This document shows, piece by piece, positions 1 through 10,303 of a stretch of DNA of 64,000 nucleotides. The notes under the pieces were generated by a model. That model saw only the letters and a program-made list of their open reading frames with translations, was not told the origin of the DNA and made no database searches. The first letter of the stretch is position 1; each line of letters begins with the position of its first letter. The stretch is from Brachionus manjavacas. Its lineage: Eukaryota; Rotifera; Eurotatoria; Ploima; Brachionidae. Made by a program: the position numbers and the translations under genes. Location of the stretch: contig JAHQIY010000020.1 of assembly GCA_019054805.1 (NCBI GenBank), positions 434,001-498,000 of the forward strand, written 5' to 3'.

Positions 1-385
1 GCAGGAGACCTGTGGAGTATATTTTTTGATTTTTATAAAGATGCATTCCTTGTTTAAATTACTATTTAATAAAATACACGTTTTAATAAAAATTATTTTT
101 TTTTTCTTTTGGATTTGAATAAAATTGACATTTTAGCTAATAATTGTTTTGAAAAAAATAAAATTTTATTGACAGGATAAAAATTACGAATTTTAAAAAT
201 AGTTCTCATAGAAAAACCAATTAATTAAAGAAATTTTTTTTTATTAAAAAAATCTAAATTAAACAGTTTTTTTTCACTAAGATTGAACCGGCAAATTCAT
301 TATTTATTTGATAGATATACGCACATAGACACAAATATATTCACAGTAAAAGATAGTTTATTTTGTGACCAAATTCAAAGTTAGT

Positions 386-1683
386 TTATTCATAGGTAAA
401 TTCATCGATTTCACCATTCAATTGTCCCAGATAGATAGCCGAGCCGTCAGGTGACAAAGCTATGTCATGGACACCTTCCAAATCCTTAAATAACAATAGA
501 TACAGTTTTGTTAAAAAATTTTTCCAATTTTGTAACCCTTTCGAGCGAATTCCATCTTTGCTTAAATTGACCAAATCTTGACTCATCAGCATAGAATGTA
601 AATCCGTATGACTCTTGAAAAATTTCACACAAAAATTTTAAACTTGAACAAAATTGAATATTTTTAGGAGAAAATTTTACCTGAGCCTTGGTTGAGACCA
701 GCAGCCGCGTGTATTACTTGATTGTTTGAATCGTATTCAATGGCATAGCAGTTCTTCATGTCTTTGTGGGTCATTTCGTGCACTTTTTCTCTTGTTTTTA
801 TGTCAAAGCAAACAATTCGACCATCTTGGCGACTAACTGTACAGACCAAATTTAATTTTTCTACCAAGGCAATACTATGTACCACTTGGAGCGGATGTTT
901 TTTGTCTTCATAGATTCCCAAAAAATTGCCATTTTTATCAAATTCAACCACTCGATGGTTACAGTAGCCATCCGAGACAAACACATGACCACTTGATTCC
1001 GACACAGACACATCAGTTGGCTTGCAAAATTGATTCTCGCCATTTCCTGGTTTGAATTCAACCCCTAACACAAGCTCTGGCTCCTCTAGATTCCTTGGGT
1101 TAAATTTCATTACCTGATGTAAAGCTACATCTGTTACCCAGATATTATTATCAAAATCAATGGTCAATCCGTGAGGCATGTAGAAACGGTTAGCTCCCCA
1201 TGAAAAGATTTCTTCGGATTTTTTCACATCTATCAGAGTCAAGGTATTTTCTTTGATTGCTTTATATTTATTTTTATTAAAATTATTTCCCATAAATGAG
1301 CTTCCAAAATTAGAAATTAATTTTTTTTTTCTTAAATTTTAATTAGTTACTCATATTGCCAAACTCTGGAGCCTCGATGGAATACAATCAAATTACCATT
1401 CATATTAGTGTCCAGTCCTCCGACTTGGCCAATTTTAGTCAGCAATTTTAGCTCATCTGATGGATTGAATACTTTAAAGTATTCGACTTGCTTTTTCTCG
1501 GTTGATTTATCTGACATTAGCATCTTAGGAATCAAAACATCGTACTACTTTGAAATTGGTAGATTTAAAGCTTACTTGTTCATAAATTCGAAAAAGATCG
1601 TCCAGTTTGTGATTGAGTTCAAACGAGTGGCCATAATTGACCAGAAAAATTGAAAAAATTGCCAAAATTATTAAATTTGACAT
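386..1683 (-). CDS. Stand-alone peptidyl-alpha-hydroxyglycine alpha-amidating lyase (PAL), secreted
   Basis: Encodes the second enzyme of peptide C-terminal amidation: it cleaves peptidyl-alpha-hydroxyglycine to the amidated peptide and glyoxylate, normally in the secretory pathway. Five exons join in frame: 1683-1576, 1544-1351, 1300-681, 613-537, 484-386, giving 365 residues. Start chosen at 1683 because it opens directly on a signal peptide (MSNLIILAIFSIFLVNYGHS). NHL-type propeller with the family's active-site residues in order: VFHRG (Arg93), MPHGLTID (His144), DGYCNHRVVEF (Tyr213), VVHSIALV (His242), GVHDIALSPDG (His339, Asp340). Family knowledge: these His bind zinc and Arg/Tyr/Asp act in catalysis. 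No PHM (copper monooxygenase) domain is attached, as in insects where PHM and PAL are separate genes. Intron 1 would be only 31 nt (1545-1575). Substrates would be neuropeptide precursors. Identity is secure; exon 4 borders are the least certain. Confidence 0.9.
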
Positions 1684-3400
1684 GTTTTCTAAATATGATA
1701 AATTATAAATGTTAGAGAAAATTGAATGTGTTTTTTGTTCATGCGACAAAAGCATTTTGATAATGAAATCGAACGCCTTCACAGGCATAATCTTGGTTCT
1801 TTTCAATAAAACATAATTTCGGATCAATTTTTTTTCATTTTTTAAGCATAATTTCCTAGTGAATTATTTTAAACTAAAAATTATTATTTTTAAAAGGGCT
1901 TATTAAAATTTTTCTTAATTATTCAAAAAATTTATAATATTTTATTGGAAAATTATAAAAATAAAATAAAATTTAATTTGAAATTTGGGGTCCGGTAAAC
2001 CTACTACTCAGATTTTTAAATCACAACAATATCGAGTAGCAATACAAGGTTCAAGAATCGTTCCTTTAATAATTTTTTACTGAGACTAGGACTACAGGTG
2101 ATCCCATAATGTCTCTGGTCTTTTCTTGGAGAGTCTGGGTCAGGACTCATATTTCTAAGGAAATATTTTTTTTAAAATAAAGATTACAAACATGAGACTT
2201 TCATATTATTTTAGAATTTTAAAAATTCAAGAAACAATAAAATTTATTCTAGAATTAAAAAATTAAAACCAAATAGTAGTTCGGTACGGTCTCAGTACAG
2301 AACCCAATCTTAGAAGACCGACACCTGTAGCTTTTAAGTTAAGAGACCAACGAGGTAATTTGTTTGGTGGCGGGACAAGCAGATCCATCAAGAATTTTTG
2401 TCAAAACTGAATTATAATTTAATATTTTTCGAATTAATGGGTGTTCAAAAATGAATGTTAAAAAATTTGGCAAGAAAAAATGATTTTCTTATTAAACGAA
2501 TTTAACCAAAGGACTATTGACACTCAAAGCTGAAAGATTATTTAAATTTTTTCAAGTGTGATACCTATTAACAACTGAGACTTATAAATCCTCTCTAATA
2601 TAGAGTTCTTTTTTGATAACAAAAATGTCTTCCTTGGCATAAAAACACATGTTTTCATACTTTCTTGGCTTAAACAGTCGAAAAAGAATGTTTTTTTTTG
2701 TTTAAAATAAAATTTAAAAAAAAATTCACCCGAATCCCTAAACCTTAGAGTTCCGCCCCGGAACCCCTATTAGGTTTTTATATATAATATATAAAAACAG
2801 AATAAGAGATTAGATATTTTTTTAAAAAAAAGTTTTCTTTTGATAAAAATTGTGAGTATCTAAATGTGGTGAATTTGCAGTTATGGCGAACAAGAAAATC
2901 AAAAAAATTTTATTAACTGAAAAATAAATTTTAACAGGTAAAGGTTTTCAGGCAAATTTTTACAGGTTTTCTAGGTGGTCTTTTTTTTTAAGTAAACCAT
3001 GGAACAAATAGATTTTTCTTTAATTTTTTTAATTGTTAAAGTCTATTAGATATTTGTTCAAATTTTGGTAAGATTCCAAGGTTTATCAACAGACTAATGC
3101 CCATGTCTCAAGAGACTGATTAACACTTCATTCATTCAAATTCATTAAAAATAATTATATTAAAAAAAAAAACAAATTTATTGATTACATTGTTATTTTA
3201 AAAAATTTAACAACAAGGCTTTTAAATTATATAATTCAAATTTTTCAACTTAATCTATATAAATCAAGTAAATACTATTGAAAATTGAAAGCTTGAATGT
3301 TGAAGATAGTAGCAAGATAGATAATAATTTTCTATTTATTTTGATTAATATGTTATAGGCAATAAACAGATTTTTCTAACATCTAAGAAGTCTTGATCAC
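1684..3400. other. Intergenic, no gene recognised; one dispersed-repeat copy
   Basis: AT-rich spacer. No ORF with recognisable protein similarity on either strand. The stretch 3042-3150 resembles two other places in the window: 4299-4340 (same strand) and the reverse complement of 8650-8745, so part of it is dispersed-repeat DNA. A locally GC-rich patch lies near 2745-2770. Nothing else is visible. Confidence 0.5.
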
Positions 3401-4300
3401 CTATTTTAACCTTTTCTGGATACTATTTTTTATTATTAGCAAAAATCGTGCAAAAAATTTTAAACCAGTTGATATCAATTTTATTTAAAATCTTCGTTGT
3501 AAAGTTTAGACTTTTGAAAGCTGTATCAAGGTCTTTATCAGGGATAATAATTGTTGTATCATCTGCAAACATTTTGATATTTAAATTTTTGAATAAAAAT
3601 GGTAAATCATTTGCAAAAATAAGAAAAAGAAGTAGACCCAAAACTGATCCCTGAGGTACATCTATTTTCAATTTAAGGGGTTTAGACATTTCACCGCCAA
3701 TTCTAACTATCTGAGATCTATTTTCAAAGTAGTTTGAAAGAAGGCCCAAAGAAGAATTGTCAAAACCATAATGAAAACGTTTCAAAGGTAATAAATTTCA
3801 ATCTATCACATCATAGGCTTTTCTAAAGTCAATAAACAAAGAGACATTTGTGAGTTTCTTTTCTTTGTCTCTATTTAGTTCACTAATACTATACTCATGA
3901 ATGACTGTTTGACAAGAATGCCCATATCTATAACCATAGTGAAAGAATAGTGAAAGAATTGATATCCCACGATAATTGTTTAAATCTGATCTATCACCTT
4001 TATTTTTATATAAAGGATTTATGATCGAAAGTTTCCAATCTTCTGCTTTTTTATTATAAACTAAAAGAGCTCATAAAAAACTGGGACAAAAAATTCGTGA
4101 AGATTTCAAATAATTATAGTGTGGATTTCAACAAATTCAGTGGAGCTTGATGAAGGGAGTTCGTCGACAGCTTTTTTGATTTCATCTTAAGTAAATTCAC
4201 AAAATGAAAATCCGGGAGTAGAAAGAGTTTCATTAAATTTTAATTCTCTTAAAGTATTAAAGATGTATTTGGCTGAGTCAGTTTCACTGGACAAAGAGGT
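3400..4300 (-). pseudogene. Non-LTR retrotransposon reverse transcriptase relic
   Basis: Reading the minus strand from about 4300 down to 3423 gives a reverse-transcriptase domain of jockey/CR1-like type broken by stops. Order of motifs: a segment like YKNKGDRSDLNNYRGISIL, then SLFIDFRKAYDVID (RT motif A), then PQGSVLG (motif B) and the catalytic box MFADDTTII (motif C, about 3555-3580). The longest open piece (3423-3785) covers motifs B and C; stops interrupt upstream. No endonuclease domain or 3' hairpin/tail was found next to it. A dead 5'- and 3'-truncated LINE copy. The FADDTTII box is like that of the relic at 39.7 kb, suggesting the same broad family. Confidence 0.85.
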
Positions 4301-4832
4301 CTATTAAATATTTGTACAAAATTTGGTTAAATTCGATCAGTAAGATATAATTAGACCAATATCCGAATTTACATTTTTTTAAAACGTTCAGTATTTGAAT
4401 GAAAATAAGTGAATTCAGAATTTTAAATTTAAATAAAAACAATAGTAAAAAAAGTAACTTTATTAATTTAACTTTTTGGAAAGATTCAATCCAATATTCG
4501 ATTATACATTGGTACTAAATAAGTAAAAATTAGGACATATTTTTATAAATTCTAAATTCAAAAAAAAAATAATCTCAGTTATTACATTTTCATTTCGTTG
4601 TTGATGATGACTCTAAATTATGTGCTAATTTTCAGTAATTTTTTTAAAATGATGTTAAAAACAAAAAAGTTTAATTTGTTTACAAAATTGATAGAAAATA
4701 AAAAATTTTGATCATGAATGAATTAAGTTTAAATTTAGCCTTCAAATAAAAACAAAAAACGCTTGAAAAATTTTCTTTTACATTTTATTATTTAATTTTT
4801 TTAATTTTTCATTTAAATAAAAACAAATAACT
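4301..4832. other. Intergenic spacer downstream of the Kv gene
   Basis: AT-rich. Positions 4299-4340 repeat the sequence at 3042-3078. Otherwise nothing visible; it presumably contains the 3' UTR of the potassium-channel gene (AATAAA-like words on the minus strand occur just below 4833). Confidence 0.4.
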
Positions 4833-7800
4833 TTATTTTTTTTTATAATATTTTAATCTTGAATGAGTATAAGTATAGAACAATGTAAAATTACTAACAG
4901 CAATTGGCACTGTAAATGCCACTACTAAAACACCACTTAATGCACATAAAGATCCGACAATGTATCCGGGAGTTGAAGTTGGGACTCGATCACCGAAACC
5001 AACAGTGGTCATTGTAGTAATGGCGAACCAGAACGAAATTGGCATGTTATAAAATCCATCCAGGCTCTCAGGGTCGCCTTCAGTCGCATAAATTAAGCTT
5101 CCAAAAATGGCAACTCCGATCAATATCATGCTGACAATTAAAACCAACTCTTTGCCACTATATTTGAGTGTGTAGGCCATAACTCGCATTCCCGTAAAAC
5201 TTTTAAACAATCTCACTACTCTCAACATTCTCCAGAGCTGCAAAACACTCAAAACTCTTTCAAAATTTTCACTACAAACAGTTGGTGCAAAACAAGAAAT
5301 ATTTGGTCTAATGAAAAAAGACACAATTTCAATATAATAAAATATCAAAGAGAAAATAGACAATAAATTTGCGATCGATTTAAAATACTGTTTTATGCTA
5401 GGACAGCATACTAGCTCTAACAAAAACTCAATTGTAAAAAATACAATGCAAATAGTATCACTTATTTTAAAGTATGGACTAGGGTAGCCAGAAACCATGT
5501 AGTTTTTGTTATCTGAATGATTTTTGATGAACACAGCATCGACATACCAAGGTCTAAATGACAAAAAAACTAAATTCAAAATTGATAGTAAAATAAAAAA
5601 AGAAGAAATTATTGAGAACATGTATCCAATTTTGTTTCTATATGGATACTTAATCATTGACCAAAGATGATTTCGAAGAATTTTAAATTTGCTTGAATCT
5701 GACTTTTCTAATTGCTCGCTTGAATATAAATTTTCGAAAAAATTCTGATCAAAATGAGTTAAAATTGTTTTGTTTTCTCTTGTTTTGCTAAATGATAACC
5801 AACAACAAGGTGGTATGTGAGCTTCGTCTATGTTCCAGTAGGTGAGCTCCTTTAAGGCAAAAATTTAGTTTTTATAACTTGAATCATAAAATTAAGTAAC
5901 CAATATTAATATTAAATCATACTCTTTCAGACAATATTTAACTTAAAATAAATTTTAATTTTTGGATTTGTTATTGAATGCTAATATAATTTGTTAATGT
6001 TTAAAAAAAATTGATGTCCTATATGATTCTGTTAGTTTCAAATTTCTTATAATTTTAAAGTGATTATTTAATTTTTGAATTTAAAAATTAAAAAAAAAAT
6101 TGTTTAATTTTTTCAGATTTTTTGCCAGAATAGCTTTAATTTTTCGCACTCCGGCTAATATAAGAATATAAAAAATCTTTTATTTTTTTTTTAAATTCAA
6201 AAATTCTATTTTGATGCACCAAAATTTAGTTTTGGATTTTTTGACATTAGATAGAGATAATAAATTAATTTTGTGCTTTTAAGTGATTTGAATTTTTGAC
6301 CCCTTACCAAATATCGAAGACTTGATTTTTTTATTACCTCTGATTTTTTTGTAAAATTTTATAAACCCTTGATAAAATTAAAATTGATGAATCAAGCTTT
6401 TAGATTTAAAAAACTCAATAAACTTACTAAAGATAATACTTTCAACTTGGATGCTTTAAATACTTATCTATAATTTTTGTGGGCAAAATTCAAAAACATG
6501 CTTACCTTTAATGAGAATCAAATTTTGCTGTCATCTAAAAATAAAAGATGTGAATTTAAATTCAATATTATTTTTGAATTTTTTTTGTATAGCAAAAACA
6601 AAAGAATTCAAATATAGACTCCTTTTATTTACTTAACTTTTTAATATATGTTATTTTTTTTAATCATTTGTTTGACTTGAATTTTATTATGTAAATAAAT
6701 AAGTACTTTTTATTTTCAGTTAAATTTGTTCTAAATTTAGTCACTTTTAACGAGGTGTAAGCGGAAACTTTTTCACGCTCTGAAACCTGAGTATTAATTC
6801 ATGGGTTTATTTGCAAAGCCTGACAATATAAATTCATTATGAAGTGACTTAAGTCTTTTATTTAATTGTAAATAGAATTTTATTAATTTTCTAATTTTAT
6901 TATTTATTTTGATATGTTGAGCTTTTAGTTAAATACATCGTAGAAGAACAAAGTCTTAATTAAATTATATATTATTATTATTAAAAAACTTTGAAAACCT
7001 TCTTTAATGAATAAATATGGTTAATAATTATGTGAATTATTAAAAAATTAAAATTGTATTTTTTTAATTTTTTATTAATTAAATTTTGTATTTGGATTGT
7101 ATATGAAAAAATAAAAACAGAGATTTTACCATCATTATTAATTACATAAGTTTGATCTACTCAAAAAAATTAGAAAAATATTTAATTAACTCTGATAAGA
7201 CAGTAGTTAATTTTAAAAAAGAATTATCTAAATTTAAAAATTATTTGTTGCTCCTACAAGCATCAAGACTTAGTACCTTTTTAGACATAAAATAAAAAAT
7301 TTAGTAATTTAGTGCATCTTTTAATACTAACATTAAATAATTGATTCAAAGATTAAAATAAAATAAAATAAATTGCTTATTATTTAAAATAATAAATAAA
7401 AATAAAATGCTTAAAACCGAATTTAAATTTTGGTTACTTTTTTTACAAAAAAAATATAATTACTTTTGAAATGGATGAGCCACATTCATTGGAAGGAATG
7501 TGGAGTTCTCCAGTGCGAAACAAATTCAGAATATACTCGAAAAGGACAGGCGATCTGTCAAAAAAATACTCGTCCCTGGCTAAATCATAATTGTGATCAC
7601 TTTTGCTTAATTTGCTCAATCTAGTTCCGGCTATTTTGGTCAAAGTAGAGTTAAAAGTTTCAAAGAGAATGCCTCCAATGTTTAACCTGACTTTAAAATC
7701 ATTTATTTCACGTTTGTTGACAAAATTGTCATTTTTTTTTATGAAAGTTTTTGATCTGGGATAAATGCACCTGAAATTTTCATGAGTTCGTTTTTGCTGT

Positions 7801-7874
7801 GCTGATTGACTACGAAAAGAAAAGATACCAGGTACACAATCAAGAGAAAGTGCTGAATTTGTTCGCATGTTCAT
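4833..7874 (-). CDS. Shaw/Kv3-like voltage-gated potassium channel with divergent voltage sensor
   Basis: Two exons, 7874-7464 and 5849-4833, join in phase 0 across a 1614-nt intron (475 residues). Residues 62-153 are a T1 tetramerisation (BTB) domain: VRLNIGG, DEYFFDRSP, and the zinc site H125-X5-C131-X20-C152-C153 typical of non-Shaker Kv channels. That this motif is rebuilt exactly across the splice supports the join. Six membrane segments follow, S1 about 215-235, S4 RMLRVVRLFK about 344-353, pore helix and filter TTVGFGD at 418-424, then S6. Plasma-membrane K+ channel, tetramer. Oddities: filter is GFGD, not GYGD; S4 lacks the first arginines (S and Q there); the S3 Asp is Ser; the S6 PVP hinge is reduced to a single Pro (TVPIAV). 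Closest by T1 layout to Shaw/Kv3, but a divergent lineage-specific Kv is possible. Confidence 0.87.
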
Positions 7875-8244
7875 GTTTAAATCAAAAGGAAGAAATGTTT
7901 CAAGAATTTATTTCAAATAGGGCGTCATTAAAATTATAATGGCTTGAATTTCACCTTTTTTCTAATTAATTTAAACCAAGAAAATTATTTTAATAAATAT
8001 TTACTTTAAATATTTATTCTTAATTAGGCTTAGTCGTGCCGCATTTTTAGATCGATAAACTTAAGATCTAATTTTTTTAACTGAATTTAAAATAAAAATT
8101 TATTTGAAAAATTAATTAAATTTAAATTTTATCTTATAAACTTTTAAAGTCAAAAACTAAATAAACAAGTATTTAAGTACTAATTACAGTTTTAATAAAA
8201 AATATTCACAAAATATTCTTTAAAAAATGCTCACAATAAATCAT
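7875..8244. other. Kv gene upstream region
   Basis: AT-rich 370 bases between the Kv start codon and the inverted-repeat element. Presumed 5' UTR/promoter of the channel gene. No specific regulatory site can be supported. Confidence 0.3.
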
Positions 8245-8596
8245 AAAGGACGGTTTGCACGTATTTTCACATCCAGATATTGACTTTATTTACACATACT
8301 AATAAAATAGAGTTCTTGTGTGTAAAAATGTAAATTTTTTTTTTTTTCAAAATTGTCTCATTCCAGAGATATACGCACTCAAAGTAGGGATACTTAAAAA
8401 ATACATTTTTTTTGAGCAAAAAAATCTCAAGAAAAGAACACTCAACAAAATACATCAAATACAATTATGAAAGAGCATAAAGTCTAGTTTATAGTACATT
8501 TAAACTGTCAATGTTTAACAATATTAACTTGATTTATGACAAATCAATTAAGCCTTTTGATAATTTAAATTTGAATTTTATAAGTTATTTTTTTTG

Positions 8597-8630
<34 letters not shown>

Positions 8631-8848
8631 TTAAACATTTTGATATATTGTATTTTAATGAATTTATATTTTAATTTAAATAAATGAAGAGTTAATCAGT
8701 CTATTCAATAGATAAGGGCACTAGCCTGTTGATTAACCTTGAAACTTAAAAAAAAAATTTATATTTTTAACACACAAGAACTCTATTTTATTAGTATGTG
8801 TAAATAAAGTCAATATCTGGATGTGAAAATACGTGCAAACCGTCCTTT
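8245..8848. mobile_element. MITE-like element with 79-bp perfect terminal inverted repeats
   Basis: 8245-8323 is the exact reverse complement of 8770-8848 (outer end AAAGGACGGTTTGCACG). The 604-bp unit has no coding capacity: the short open frame at 8267-8464 lies mostly in the left arm. The centre has a run of about 29 T (near 8598-8626) and a stretch (8650-8745) whose reverse complement resembles 3076-3150. No convincing target-site duplication was found next to the arms, so the superfamily is unknown. Perfect arms imply recent activity or gene conversion. Confidence 0.85.
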
Positions 8849-10303
8849 GTTTTTGATTTAAGAATGATTTTCATCAAAACCATTATCAGAGTCTCGACTG
8901 CTTAAATTTTCTCTTACAAAAGGTAAAAGCCAAGAACTTGATTCAAACTCCGAATTTTTTCTAAATTAATAATTTGAATTAAAAAATATTAGTATAATTG
9001 ATTGTCTTCTGTACTTGGAAAAAAATTAATATTAATATAATAACTAGTCAAAGTCAAGTCATGACTTTAACCTACTACTTGTTTATAGTTTCAAAAAATA
9101 TTTTCAAAAAATTTAAGTTCAATTTAGACTTAGCTATAATCAATTACTTTGATTGATTTTTTGAATTTAAAACAATTTTTAAAAGAATATGGTTCGATTT
9201 GGATAGAAATCGAAATAATGAAAAACATTAAAATCAACTATAATTATTTTTAAAAATTTAGTTCTATGGTTTAGGAAACCACGTTAAGATAATAAAACAC
9301 TTTTTTTTTTTTTCTTGACGAAGCTTTTTCTCTATCACAAAAATATTAACTGTCTGATGATGAGTGAAATAATTATTTTCTTTTATTGTAAATAAAAACC
9401 AATAAATAAACATAAAATTTATAATTTTTTTATACTTTTCAGTAATAATTTTTACTAATAGAATACGGACAAATACGATTTCTTAATTTTCGCATTTCGC
9501 AATGCATTAATCTGAGTCTTAAAGTGACCATTCTCAAAAATTTAGGTACTTTTTAATTTTAACAATACTGTTAATAAATTTTTTAAATCCTCATTCAATT
9601 ATGAGTATTTTGATGTCATTTTTCTTTGAAACTTTTAGGTGCCATATTTCTTGAACTCATTTTCATAAAAATAAAATAACTATATATTCTGAATCACCTC
9701 ATCGAGATCTGCATGAAAAAAGCCAATTTTCATTTAGGATTTCTATCCAAATTGTTCCATATCCTTTATTTTTTTAAAAGATGTATGATAATGTATTTTT
9801 TAATAAATTAATGCTGTAAATATACTCAAGTTAAAAGTTTAAACAAAATTTTAAGCATCCTTTTTATTTAGGTTTCGATGCAGTACCCTTGTGTCAGATC
9901 GAAGCCGTTTCTGAAACAGGTACTTGAAAAGGATAGAAATGGGTCAATTATTTTATTCAAGGAAATCAATTTCTAATTTAGTTGATAAAAAAAATAAAAA
10001 ATCAATTTATAAAGGTTTTTTATACATATTTTATTTTTACAAAATTCTAAATATTAATTAAAATTTTAGCTTTTTTAAATTTTTAAATGTTTTCAAATTT
10101 AATAAATTATGCTTTTTTTCACTTTTTTAGGCTATAAAAATTTAAAATTCAATGTATTTGTCAATGCAATGAAATTTTAAACTATTTGACAGCATATTAT
10201 TTTTATCTGAAGATTAATTACACTTTTAATATAAAATAAATTTTAAATAAATTTTTTATTTTTTATTTTTCAACAAAAAATCATTATTTAAAAAAATCCC
10301 TAA
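8849..10303. other. Intergenic spacer
   Basis: AT-rich with scattered homopolymers. A short AAGTCAAGTCATGACTT-like word near 9048-9066 recurs at 15.78-15.83 kb. No gene, RNA gene or clear element seen. Confidence 0.4.

Noticed and set aside
386..628. The PAL C-terminal ORF taken as one exon from its own ATG
   Set aside because: Only the DLEGVHD...FTYE part is PAL-like in that frame; splicing at 614-680 and 485-536 gives a continuous lyase.
1981..2400. A possible retroelement ORF in the less AT-rich stretch after PAL
   Set aside because: Both strands were read; no RT, integrase or protease motif could be recognised.
8267..8464. Minus-strand ORF of 65 residues
   Set aside because: It starts inside the left inverted repeat of the 8.2-kb element and has no family features.
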